Shown piece by piece: positions 12,441-23,353 of a DNA stretch of 64,000 nt. The stretch spans positions 153,722 to 217,721 of the forward strand of contig JAOALB010000019.1 of assembly GCA_025331125.1 (NCBI GenBank). Direction: 5' to 3'. Position numbers and translations under genes: made by a program. The first letter of the stretch is position 1. The number at the start of each line of letters is the position of its first letter. This stretch comes from Mycogone perniciosa. Lineage: Eukaryota > Ascomycota > Sordariomycetes > Hypocreales > Hypocreaceae. Under the pieces are notes generated by a model. It ran no database searches. It had not been told where the DNA came from and saw only the letters and a list, made by a program, of their open reading frames with translations.

Positions 12441-12791
12441 CTAGGGGGGCGGCATCTGCATGAATTGGCAATCGCCTGGCTGCTCGGGCTTCTCGACCAC
12501 ATTGGGGTAGTCCGTGTCCTGATACAGTTGGGGCTCATAATACTCGCTAATGCACGGGAAGATGGGGGGCGGCCCGCTTAGTCGACGGGTCGGGTCGATT
12601 GCCGCTGCCGCTTGACCGAATTTGTCAATGATATTGAGCTTGGTTAGCTTGAACTGTCCGTGGGCCACCGGCTTGAATGCAGGGTGACGGAGGTCTCCAA
12701 GCCGGACGAGGGAGCCATAGGGGGTGAGATCTGTCTCGACGCCCATACGCTCGATCTTGTCGCCATCTAGATGGATCAGCGGCTTGCATAA
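12441..12791 (-). pseudogene. Remnant exon of a large protein, out of frame with the DUF6603-like gene
   Basis: A 116-codon open stretch runs from 12791 to the TAG at 12443-12441. It opens directly after CCCCTAG, a good acceptor, with a stop in frame just upstream, and the first in-frame ATG is only at 12746. The product looks like real protein: LTPYGSLVRLGDLRHPAFKP, GQFKLTKLNIIDKFGQ, PCISEYYEPQ and CQFMQMPPP, a pattern I associate with large multi-domain proteins of bacteria and fungi, though I cannot name the family. The frame ends in a run of six C and a TAG. Two bases later the ATG assigned to the giant gene begins in another frame. A one-base change in the C run would join the two frames. 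I read it as a decayed piece of a third large gene, or as the broken N-terminal part of a fusion. Confidence 0.45.
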
Positions 12792-13051
12792 CTAGGGGCG
12801 TGAAAGATGAAAGCTGAAAGATCGGGGTGGTCCAAGAACTTAGAACAAATAAGGTATACACAGAATTAACTACCAGCTCTTGGCTCTCACCACTAATACG
12901 TATTGACCACGAAACATTACACAGAGCGTAAGTGTGCAGGTTGAGTAGCATGATATTGGCTAGTATGCTATGATAATATGCAACTAATACCAGTCCCCCC
13001 TGTACCGGCTGGCGCTTAAGAGAGCGCAGGGCAAGCATCTTCATGATCGCT

Positions 13052-14142
13052 TCAGACAGTCTCCGCCTCAATCCCGCCAAGCAGTTGACTGTCATCGGGC
13101 AATTCATTGGGTTCGTGAACAATTTCGCCATCATTCCAAAAGAAGACATGGATGGCATCTGCATACGCCACCAGAGAAATGGATGAGTCAACATCAATAT
13201 AGTGACTGGAGACCTTCTCTGTGGCTGGAGACCATTTGCCACCCCGATGCCAAACCCGAACAGTATCCCCGTCCAGGTTTCGGAGGTAGAGGAACAAAAG
13301 ATCAGGATGTTGTGCGCTGAATACGACTGCAATGTGGGTACCTTCGGCTGCTGTGCTCGTAGAACTGGTGTTATTAACTAGAGTGAGCAAACGTCAGTTA
13401 GTTCCAGCGAGAATTGTGAGCTTGAGTTCAAGATAGTTCAACTTACTGGAGTCCTGGGTCAGATTATAATAGCGAATGGTTCTGCCTCTACTGAACTGGA
13501 AGAAGATCCAGGGTTCATTTTTGACAACGATGGACGCCAACTTAGACTCCCTCAAAGCATCGACATTTACATCAAAGGCAGAGGAGTTCGTCTTGGTGAT
13601 GGTATGGGTGACCAGTTTCAGGTCTCCACTTTGCTCCCTTGGCTCATATTGTTAGTATACTGCTCACCAATAAGCCTTAAAGGAAGGGCGTACTTGAAAA
13701 AGGACACATAGCCGTTACCACTGAGATGGCCACAGGAGGCGATCGCTGAGTGCTCACCTGGCTGCACAGTGGAGGAGCTGGGCTTAGCAATGGGTCGAAA
13801 ATGGGGCTCAGTTGCGATACCACAGCTACTGGAGGATCGACCGAACTGAGAGACTTTGGAACTTCTCCGATGCCAAACACACGAATCTTGTCAGCAAATT
13901 AGTGTTGTGTTTTCATCTGGGAAATCTCAACTCACTTGACCCAAGAAGCTGGCAGCCGCGATGTCTGATGGGGGAGGCTTGAAATGACCGCCGTTGGTGT
14001 TTCGGTCCTCGAACTCAAAGTTTCTTCCACTGGTGAGCGAATATTGGCTCACACCAAGGTTGAAAACGTTCTGCTGCTGTGAGTAGTAAAAGACCAAGGC
14101 ATCACTCTCCCCAATGGGGTTCAGGATCGCAGCCAAAGCCAT
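13052..14142 (-). CDS. Beta-propeller protein, fucose-lectin-like
   Basis: Five exons on the minus strand, 14142-13936, 13886-13821, 13761-13694, 13637-13447 and 13377-13052, give 285 residues, close to the length of fungal AAL-type fucose lectins (about 310). Frame is kept only with the 59-nt second intron (GTATCG to GTGCAG) and the third intron with a perfect TACTAAC branch. At least five blade-like repeats can be seen: DALVFYYSQQQNVFNL, GNGYVSFFKEQSGDLKL, EPWIFFQFSRGRTIRYYNL, DLLFLYLRNLDGDTVRVW and AIHVFFWNDGEIVHEP. Each has the aromatic-strand pattern of these propellers. There is no signal peptide; the start MALAAILNP is at 14142, the only ATG (an upstream TTG is not used). Sugar binding is inferred from fold resemblance only. 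It lies between the giant gene and the divergent broken gene. Confidence 0.55.
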
Positions 14143-14920
14143 GATGATTGCGCACAAATGGGCGAGGTGATGACAGGTAGAGTAAGAGTGTCTTCAGAAT
14201 TGGCAAAGTCAAGTGTGGTAAGACTCTTGTGGTTATACAGCTTGGGAGAAATAACCCTAGAGGGTCCTTTATAGAAATCATGTTCCTTACAAAGCAGTGA
14301 GATAAGTGTATCGAAATTGATGTACTCCGTACCACCATTTCGTATTTTGAATGATGTATGCGGCTTGCACTGCCTAAGCTGAATATGCATGCACGCAACT
14401 CGATATGGATATTGACTAATAAGTTGCAGATATTACGTGTCAATCGACTGCATCCATAGGGTGACTACATATACCACAGCCTCGGCCTCGTAACATGCAC
14501 CTATGCGAGCCCAATATTCCAACTCCAAGGCAGAAAATGTGACAAGAGCTTTAGGCTGCAGTCTAGATGGAGGGGTTCGGCCCTTCTGACGTGTCATCGA
14601 CTGGAGGAAAAGAGGAGACAAGAAGAGTGGTCGAAAAGGGAGGGGGCAAGAAGGGGAGACAAGAAGAGAAGAGTAGGTGAGACGGCGAGAAGGGGGGGAA
14701 GAGGGGGAGACGAAGAGGAGAAGAGAAGAGTAGACTCACCACTCTGCAGTACGAAGCGTATGAGTTTGTTAGGGGTATCCTTGGCCCTCCCGTTCGAAAG
14801 CCGGACTTCCCTTGTATGGACGCCTTCTTCTCATCTAGTCCTTGTGTTTCTGAACTTCACACAACAATTCTCTAAACTGCTCTCAACCGAGATCTCAACT
14901 GACATCGGATTGCCATCACA
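14143..14920. promoter_or_regulatory. Divergent intergenic region with polypurine tract
   Basis: This spacer separates the lectin-like gene (minus) from the plus-strand large gene. About 14603-14734 is an almost pure G/A stretch on the plus strand, including two copies of GGAGACAAGAAGAG (near 14612 and 14656) and several GAAGAG/GGGGGA runs. A copy of the TACTCCGTA motif lies near 14322. It probably contains both promoters. Confidence 0.5.
14603..14734. repeat. Polypurine (GA) tract with short direct repeats
   Basis: About 130 bp of G and A with very few pyrimidines on the plus strand, including repeated GAGACAAGAAGAG and GAGAAGAGAAGAGTAG units. Such tracts are often nucleosome-poor or triplex-prone. 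Its position between divergent genes suggests a promoter role. Confidence 0.7.
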
Positions 14921-17900
14921 ATGCCTCCTGGTACGCGCAAAAGAGTCGCACCGCGATATCTCGTGTTTCGGCATGCTAGACGTCTTCAGCTATTTCGCGC
15001 TGGTACATTAGCAACGAACCTACTTCAACCTGGCGAGGAACTTCTTCACTCCTTTCTTGTTCCGGGCTTGCAAGGAGGCAAACATTTTGTTGAAGTTGAG
15101 CAACAAATTACAGCCAACTCTCAGGATACTACCTTGTCGAGCAAGCAAGAATTCTATGTGGATACACCTCAATTTAGTTTGCCAGAGGGGGAAGTCCACT
15201 CCGTCTATCCCCCCCAGGGCCATGAGGAGAGGTCAGAGGCTTTACCGCACGTTGTGTTCAACACTCCTACTATGCCCTGGGAATGGCGAAGTAGTGATAA
15301 CAGGAAGGCAGACGACTACGTGGCGAACCGAAATCGTGCACCCTGGTTGGCAGTGTTGGTCTTCACGAAGGATGAGTTGGAACTCCCACCAGAAGACCTG
15401 GCAGGCGACACAAACATCTTTCGCAACACGTCACAGCTATCAGGGGGGGCAAAGCAGACCTCAACACTTGCTGTCAATATGCTGGTGTCAGACATCTCCG
15501 AGTTGGAGGATACTATGACTCCTGTGCAGAAGCCGCCGGAGGAACCTGAGGTCACTACAGATGTAATTTTTCTCAAGAACGAGCTATTCACCACCCTTTT
15601 TACCGAATATGGCAATGATGGAAAGCCTGTGACGGGTGCCACTGGCCCTGACGTTCGAGCCCATCGATTCTTGGCTCATATTAGGGACATCAACACTGAG
15701 GGCATGGCAGTGGCAGCTCTTACTGCTACCGAAGATGACCAGTCATCATTTGGCGTTGTGGTATCGCACAGAACTGGCCCAGTATCTATCACTGAGCCAA
15801 CCCAGTGTGTTGCACATCTTGTCTCAATCCGCGGTGTGGAGGGGTTGAGCCCCTGGCCGATACCCAGCGCAAAGCGATATGTTGCCATGTCAAGTTTGCA
15901 CAGCTGGACCTATACCTGCTTGCCACCCGATACTCCCAGTGCCAGAGACCAATTCGAAGAACTAGGAAGATCAAGCGGAATGCTAAAATCGATTGTCAAT
16001 CTGAACAACCTCAAGCCCCCAACGACTGCGCCCCCAGCAGTCCGAGACCGTGTGCTCAAACGCTTAGAAGATGGATACACTCTGGCACGGTATCGGATCA
16101 AAAGCTGAGAGTCTACTGCATGCTTCATTCGTGGGCCATTCATTCCTGTGAAAATCCCGTCCAATATCACACGGCCATGGCACTCCTTGTCCACTGGAGG
16201 CGATCTGCAAATCCTCGATCAGCAGCTAGGTATCATGGATATCAGCTATTCAGCAGCCTGGCAACTTGGCAGGACCCTCGCCATTTCGGATCAGGACTTT
16301 GTGACCAGGATCGGCCAGGTACGAAAGCAGATCTACGATCGAGGTATGCAGTACGCTCAGGAGGACGCTCTCTACACTTACGGCACCCGAACTCGAAATG
16401 ATATCATTGCACAACTTCCCAATTTGATAGCGTCTCTGAAACAGCTACCAAAGACCGCACAATTGGCAACTAGAGACTCCCAAGCACGGTCTCGACGGTG
16501 GCGGCGGACATCGGTAGAGCCAGTTGATCTCTCTTACCAAGGTCGCGAGGTGTTCTCCATGACAGCCAGGCTCAGTGGACAGAAGACTGTTGAAGACCAT
16601 TTGGTGAAAGCAGCCAAGGAGGTCGCGAGCGCTCCTAGTGCTCAAGACCCAGAGAGTCCTTCCAACGTGCCCTACAACGAGTTCAATACTCCCTTTTCCG
16701 CAGATTGGATGTCGCTGTTGAAATGGGTGCTAGATAAGACGTTTCTCGAAAACATTCCCTTTCACTGTCTAGTCCCTGAAAATAGCAATCTTCCCTTGGA
16801 GACCATACGGTTCTTCCGGATCGACTGGCGATGGATGGATGCCCTTATTGATGGAGCACTCAGCCTATCAAACTACATCGACCAAGAGGATGACAAAGTC
16901 CGCGATGCAATTTTCGCTGCCATCAAATGGTACCGCGACACCAAAGTCCCCGAGCTGGGTGATGAGGTTCCCCCCATTCCGGAATACGGATGTCTTATAC
17001 GGTCAGTCCTGATCACAAAATTTGTGGATATGAAGGTTGAGGTTCTTCCTCAACAGCCAATCGACAAGCCACCCATCTTGCTGCGTCACAAGATTGTTAG
17101 CTCGGATACAATGCTATGTCTCTTCTCACAAGAACCAAAGGCGCCTAATTTCACTGGTCTTTCCTTTACACAGCCCCCTCATCAGGAATCATTCGTGGCA
17201 GCCGCCAAACTGAATGATAGCGAGATAGAGATGGCATACAAGAGAGCATATACGGCAGATTGTACGGGAGATGACCCTACTATAGTGCTCAAGGAGGTCA
17301 TACGGGAAAGGAATCCGGCCTCTCTGGGTGATTTGACGCCTTTGTACCTCTGGGATGGTACATCATCAACAGAAGCTCGGTTACTGTTGATGGAGAGTCT
17401 TGCAAACGACTATCTGAAAGAACTTACAGATCTCATGGAGAAGAAATACTTTGAAGACAACTTTCCTAGCTCTGCTTTAATGGCTAGACAGCTCGGATCT
17501 CCCTGCTGGCGGCTCTTGCTGAGTCTAACCAAAAAGTTGGATGATGGAGAGGCAGATATAGAAGTGTTAATATCGGATATGCCTCTGCCTCAGTGGGCCG
17601 TCAGCCCAAAGCCACAGATCTCCGAACCTGGTGACCCAGACACGCTCGTGGAATCTCAGATCCCCCTACCACTAGACCCGACGGCCTCCAGACCTCAGTT
17701 TTCCTACCGGGTCGCTTCAACAGATAGCCCTAGGTCCGGCGAGATTATTGCCATGGAGCTTGAGCAGGATCTTATTTTCCGCATCACCCTTGAACCATAC
17801 ACCGCCGGCACTTACAAGATGGAGTTACTCACAATCAATATTCTCTTTAACAAGCCCAGTCAAAGACCACCACGATTGACAAAAGCCTATCGCGGGAGCG

Positions 17901-18241
17901 GCGCCGAGATGATCTCTAACCTCCGCTTCAACGTCATGGTCGACACCATAACGAAGGACGGGGCGGTCATTGGCATGGTGCTGCGGATGGTGCCTCGGAG
18001 CAGACGGGGGTGGGTGCCTGTAACGAGTTGCAATGAACTTAGCTTCATTCTCAGTGGCATTCAAGTGAGCCAGGTAACGACAAAGACATATGTTTCCCTA
18101 GATATTAAGGAGCAGTACCTGAAGCAGGGAACGTGGCCACCGTACGCAGAGTCAGACTCTGTGGTTTTAGTACCTCCACAGACGAAAGAAGGTAGAGAGA
18201 TGAGATTGAAGGAAATGTTCGGACTTGTGGAGAAGGATTAG
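14921..18241 (+). pseudogene. Large cluster protein interrupted by one in-frame TGA
   Basis: A single reading frame of 1,107 codons, open except for TGA at 16106-16108 (codon 396). The amino-acid sequence flows across the stop: LARYRIKS, stop, ESTACFIRGPFIPV. No intron with usable donor and acceptor removes the stop without deleting this conserved-looking stretch. The N-terminal half has EFYVDTPQFSLPEGEVHSVYP-like and LPHVVFNTPTMPWEW segments; the C-terminal half has IRFFRIDWRWMDALIDGALS and SSTEARLLLMESLAND. I recall similar patterns from large bacterial and fungal proteins, but I cannot name a family. The most likely reading is a nonsense allele or young pseudogene. Alternatives are readthrough, a sequencing error, or two products: 395 residues, and up to 697 from an ATG at 16148. 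It is transcribed away from the lectin-like and DUF6603-like genes. Confidence 0.6.
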
Positions 18242-18768
18242 AGAAGAGTACTATTACTTTGGTTCTGTATTCCTTAATCTGGACGTAGCAGAAGAAAATA
18301 TCTGCTGTACGTACATCACCTGCTTTTTGAACAACCAGTGCTCCATCCTCTCACTAACGTAACTTCGAAATCATCCAAGAGCCCCTGTGACCCCTCAAGC
18401 GCTCTCATGTCTTCCATGCCAAGTGTTCAGAGCAGACGGGTAACCGTAACCAACACTTTACCGCAACCTTGTTACATATCAGATCAATTGCCTTGGCAAT
18501 GGACATAATGCTGAACCTTTTTGTGTGCTGTTCCTAATGTCGGGAACGACTTACCATTGAAGCGGATGAGACTCAATGGTAGGGGGTGACAGAATGCTCT
18601 CTTCAGTTCGTCTAGTGACTTTCTATTGTAAGATCATGAGTGAAATGCTTGAGAAGTTCTATGTTAGTGTTACAATACGGAGTGGACTATGGTCAAACAT
18701 CTAAAAGGTCGCCGGCCCTACGTCCTAACCACACTTCCAAAGCAAGACTCTCTCCTCGCATAACCGAT
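18242..18768. other. Intergenic, no gene seen
   Basis: Convergent 3' flanks of the broken large gene and the LETM1-like gene. One ATACGGAGT motif near 18677. No supported coding sequence. Confidence 0.6.
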
Positions 18769-19876
18769 TTACAACTCCCATTCAGGAACTGCAAAGTCAC
18801 GATGCTGAGGCCAGTTCTCGGGTCTACATCATGTGTCAGTCAACAAGAGTTCCATGTCTAAGACATCATGGGGATAGGGTAACATACCTCGTCAACATCA
18901 ACGTCGCCATCCGCCTTCTTCTCTCGCTAATCTCCTCAGCAGCGGTCAACCGCAGCCAATCGCTCAGCCAACTCCTAAGCTCTCTCTCACTCTTACCCAG
19001 AACATTAATCCCACGATCCGCACAGGCAATCCGCAGCTCATCAACCTCCAAACCCATCGGGCCACCATCCTCAACCAGCCGCTTATCATCGCCCTCTACG
19101 AAAGTCATGCGCAACCTGCCCTTCAAGTCCCACAGCTTTGGCGGGGTAAAGCCCAGGCGATCCCAGATCGATCCCGAGATATTCAGGCTCTTGAGAACAT
19201 GCGCCTGAGCGACGCTGCGGGTGATGCTCAGGCTGAGTACACCGTGGGGGTGCTGGCTCTCGAGCTCCTCAAACGCCGTTTTGCGCCGCTGCTCGGCTTT
19301 CTCCAACGCTGTGAATATTTGTTTCGGGATCCGGCACGTATACGGCACGACGCCATCGACGAATAGCACAACCAGGGCTGTGAACTCGCCAATGACCGCC
19401 AGCATGAGGCCGAAGAATGGCAAGCGTATGAGGTCGTGTCGAACCCGCCACATCAGAACCCAATCGGCACGCGAGAACGAGCGAGGCATAATGTGTGGTT
19501 TAAATATCGAGGGCCGGTCCTCGGCGGGTAAGCTCTTGAGTCTCTCCTTCAATAGCCTGCGGTTCGTGATGACGGCTTTCAGGCCGTTCTTGTAGAATCG
19601 GACGTAGGCCTGTCCCAGCTTGAAGTAGTACACCGGCGTCGACTGGTTTGGCTGGCGCTCTGGTGCTTCTAGAGGCGGAGGACGAGTCGAGGCGGGAGGG
19701 TTGAGGAGCGGGCTCTTGGCCACCTGTTTGCTTCTCTTGTCATCGTGGATAAATCGCGATTGGCGCACGACGCAGCCGGTTCGTAGAGCATGCGCTGACA
19801 GTCCGAGGAATTGAGGGCCCGAGAGCAACCTCCCATTGCTGGGGGCGCAATATCGCCGTGGGATTCGGCAACTCAT
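18769..19876 (-). CDS. LETM1-type mitochondrial inner membrane protein
   Basis: Two minus-strand exons, 19876-18888 and 18823-18769, give 347 residues. The second exon, reached by a 64-nt intron (GTATGT to GATGTAG), supplies the fitting end LTRPENWPQHRDFAVPEWEL. The N-terminus is rich in Arg and Ser without acids (MSCRIPRRYCAP...), as in a mitochondrial presequence. It is followed by VYYFKLGQAYVRFYKNGLKA, the conserved RADWVLMWRVRHDLIRLPFF, one hydrophobic membrane span (GLMLAVIGEFTALVVLFVDG) ending in VVPYTCRIPKQI, and a C-terminal helical ribosome-binding-like region (DRGINVLGKSERELRSWLSD). Family members act in mitochondrial K+/H+ exchange and bind mitoribosomes (yeast Mdm38 and Ylh47). 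At 347 residues it is shorter than canonical LETM1, so it is probably the short fungal paralogue. Confidence 0.85.
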
Positions 19877-21037
19877 TGCTGCAATTGCACTCGTCAACGT
19901 CAGAACGGGGAGAAGAGACGAGAAGAGAATTGAAGCAAAATTGGTGTTCTTACGGACTCACCACTGTCGACGCCAGATGATCGACAACTGCAGATATTAG
20001 TCAGTTTGGCGCGACCTTCGAAACTGCTAAACCTGTGGTGCACCTGGTATTTTTATGCAATGCGAATCATTTGAAACGAACATCTGGCTGGTTTCCTTCC
20101 GGGAGTTGTGGAGCGACTGGATCATTTGTCTGGTTATCGCTTATCCTATCCACCATCTTTTGCCTTGCTTATCTGTTAGGTGCATATCTGTGCCAATGCC
20201 AGCCAGTGAGCCTTGACGCAGGGACACAGTAAGAATGAGAACATAGAACTTCCTATTTTGACTAGTATTCAGTGTAGAAACTGTGTAACTGCTGGCTGAA
20301 ACTTGGGAAGTCTTCTTGAAACGAGACGTCAAGATGTGCTGCTGGTGTCCTCAGCGATATTATAATGTTGAATCTTGCTTCCTCAGTTGATATCTTGTCG
20401 AAGTGGCCGTCCAAGCCTAATTCGATGCTTATTCGAAGGCATGCCTATGCTCATTATGAGAGAGATCCTCTGCAGCATCGGCGTTTAAGCGACTTTCCAA
20501 GCGCTGACCTCCAACCTGTAATAGCTCTTTTCCGCAAAGTGCTCTTAGACGCTATCCGAAGCGCTACTCCGCTCACCAACTTCCAGCAGCCTCGGTCGTT
20601 GTATGCTCCTATGTCATTTCTCTGCAAACTTCATGATCCCTCCGTTATTAGATGCCCATACCGAAACCGGAGATGGCAGATACTAGCTATGTCTGTAGCC
20701 GATCCTCATACGGAGAACTGCTGCTCCCTAGTACTGGTACCAAGTTTGTCTCACAAGAAGTGATTTCATGGACCTTTACCCGAAATCCGATAAGCGGCAT
20801 CTGTTCATGTCAATAGCTCCGATGGCGTCAACGCACCAGTTTGCTATGAGGTGGGTTCGTTCCCATCTTGCGTTTTGGTGACTAATCTGACACAGTTGGA
20901 TTACAATCCCGCTTTGGGTTCAATTGCGAAAATAATCGCTGTCTCATCCGATCAGCCTTGTCGTAGCGATAGTTTTCGATCGAAACATTTGTCACAGAAG
21001 CAATTCCCGGGGACAGCAGAGACAAAATAACAGCATC
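19877..21037. other. Intergenic, no gene seen
   Basis: Divergent region between the LETM1-type gene (minus) and the methionine sulfoxide reductase gene (plus). Short open frames exist (for example 20365-20763), but their composition is not protein-like and they have no recognisable motif. Confidence 0.55.
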
Positions 21038-21824
21038 ATGGTTTGTTTGTCTCAGTTCCAGTTGGGGTTGGTCGGCATGCTCATTTGCGTCTCATAGGTC
21101 CACGCCGATGCCTCCAACTTCGCCGACGGCGTCACCAAGGACGATGCCTATGAGCAGGTGTTGTTACAGGCCGAAGGGCTCTTTTACGGCCAGCGCAACT
21201 GGGTTGGTACATGTCTCACGTATTCCGAAGCCACCAGGTCTGACATTAACCTCCCGTCTTGATAGGTCTGGTATGTCATCGACTCATCTTGAAGTCTTAT
21301 GTAGGCCATGACGTTGACCAGATGGCTCAGTAACCTTTCCAACGCAGCCTCATTACTATGGCATGCATACAAATCGCTTCCGGCTCCTAGCAACGAGGTG
21401 AACTGGGCAGGTATGCAACATGTCTCGCGCCCGTTTGATCCCGCGGGGCTGCCGTCGGATCGTATGCTGAGATCCTCTCTTCCTCCTAGGTTTCTACGTG
21501 CTGGATCATTCAGCCAATGACCAACTGATCCTGGGCCCGTTTCAAGGCAAGGTTGCGTGTCAAACGATTGGGTTCGGGCGAGGCGTTTGCGGGACGGCTG
21601 CGGCAACCAAGACGACACAGCTGGTTCAGGATGTGGAGCAGTTTCCCGGGCACATTGCATGTGACGGAGACAGTAAGAGTGAGATTGTGGTGCCGATCGT
21701 GAGTGGTGGCAGAGTGGTCGCAATCATCGACGTTGATTGCGCGGCCTTGAACGGCTTCGATGAGGTTGACAAGAAGAATCTGGAGCAGCTTGCCGAGCTG
21801 TTGTCAAGGAGCTGTGATTGGTAA
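21038..21824 (+). CDS. Free methionine-R-sulfoxide reductase (GAF domain)
   Basis: GAF-fold enzyme that reduces free methionine-(R)-sulfoxide, protecting the cytosol from oxidation (yeast YKL069W). Five coding exons give 175 residues: 21038-21040 (only the ATG), 21098-21202, 21266-21270 (a 5-nt microexon, GTCTG), 21331-21410 and 21490-21824. Only the microexon restores the invariant RNWVCNLSNAASLLWHAY across the 21203-21330 gap. Both flanking introns have good ends (GTTGGT to TGATAG, GTATGT to GCTCAG). The three catalytic or structural cysteines are C88 (VACQT), C98 (RGVCG) and C122 (HIACD), with the same spacing as yeast C91, C101 and C125. The C-terminus LLSRSCDW is also typical. Confidence 0.92.
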
Positions 21825-23353
21825 TGGCCTCTAATAGCGAATGTCTCACGTATAAGGTCGGGCGGCTATGAGCTTCTACGTGCATATGGGTAGAGAATTT
21901 GTTTCCGTAACAACAGCAATAATAATATGCAGAGATTCCGAAGGAGGTGACCGCCTATTGTGCATTTTCGTTCAACCAACTTGAAAATCCTTGCATCCGG
22001 GAAATTTGCGTCCCAGGGGCAGGGTCTCAAAAGAAGTTTCGCAGTCGTCAAACGCCTCAACTGCAAGAGGGAGAAGTTTTCCTCTTGCAGCTTATCCCTG
22101 ATTTATTCATCAGATCGGCTGCATTGTAGCGGAGACGCCGCATTTACGAGTATTAGGAAAAGATCCATTTTTGGAGGGATTTGGGCGATGGTGGCAGGGC
22201 GAAGACGTAAGCCATGAGGGCTTGGCGCACAACATAAGCATACGAGGCTTTGGGTGTATTTCGTCATGAATTTCTTGGTAGGTAGGCATTCGTATGATAG
22301 TGTTAATACTCCGTACTCCGGTTTACTGGTAGTAGTATGAAGTACTCCGTATGGGAACAACAAAATGAGGACCCTGAAATTCCCGAGTTCCAGTCATGCA
22401 GTTGTTTGCGAAACAGCGATTGCCCCACCAACGGCTTTGGAGCAAGAATGCGTCAATCAATGCACAATTGTTTGTTTGTCTTATCGTCATCGTTTGCGGA
22501 AAGGTGCAGCATCATCGTCTCTATCGTATGCTGCTAAGCTAAAGGAGATCAATTGCTAATACTACTACTATTCGCACTACCTAGTGCTCCGTAGTCGTAG
22601 TGCTAGTAGCAGAGGGATGTGCGGGGCTGTGGCTCAGCACGCAGCCAGGACGGAGCACTAACGGTATCCTCTCCATTCAGGGAGTGCCCTTTCAGCGGAC
22701 TGGAGGGCTTTCAGCGCGTGGCCCTTGCATTAGCAGCCAATCCACACGATCCGTCACGGCTCCAGCCACCCCGTTTTCATCAGCTTGCTTGCCTGCCCAG
22801 CAACCCAGCCACCCGAAGGGCGGGACGCCGGCTACTGAGCCCCACGCCCACTGCACGCACTCCGTACCCTCCGTATCCGCTAATCCAGGAGCCTGCATTC
22901 GGGAGAAAAACTCCCTAAAGCTCCCTACAGCGGCCCCCTCACCCCCCCCAACCACACACGCACGACACCGCCGCAGCTTCTGAGTGGTTGCGACGAGCAC
23001 CGAAGACTGACTGCAGCGCGAATCGATTTCGCATCCGTGCTTTCTCTCGATGCAGGACGCCAAATAACTTTCCCGAACTTGGAAACTCTTTTCCCTTTTC
23101 CTTCAGTGTCAATGTTATTGTCTTGATTGACGACGACATTTTTATCCTTTCGTCGCCCGCATCATTTATCTTTATCTTCACCTTCACTTCTCTGCCGAGT
23201 GTTGTTGTTCGTTTTTCCCACGACGGTCCAGACTTAAGGTTCACCGACTGCGGCCCATGTAAACAAAACATCAAACTACGGAACACTGGATCGAACCTTC
23301 AACAACCTCGCAGCCACGCGCCCACGCCTCCCCAAGGCTGCTTGTGAGCAATC
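21825..23353. other. Intergenic and long CT-rich 5' leader
   Basis: Contains copies of TACTCCGTA/CTCCGTACTCCG around 22306-22350 and 22862-22880. The last ~400 bp is CT-rich and probably the 5' UTR of the C2-domain gene. Short overlapping frames on both strands have no protein-like character. Confidence 0.6.

Noticed and set aside
13729..13765. 37-nt intron (GTGAGC to ATCTCAG) in the lectin-like gene
   Set aside because: Too short, and it leads into TGG TAA. The 59-nt intron starting at 13820 gives a continuous frame with blade-like sequence.
16106..16108. Programmed readthrough of the TGA
   Set aside because: The known fungal readthrough context is TGA followed by CTA. Here GAG follows, so readthrough is not favoured, though not excluded.
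16090..16199. An intron that would remove the TGA at 16106
   Set aside because: The only acceptor at a workable distance (ACTGGAG, about 16199) would delete conserved-looking sequence on both sides. No good branch site.
20365..20763. 132-codon open frame
   Set aside because: Not protein-like, no motif and no conserved start context.
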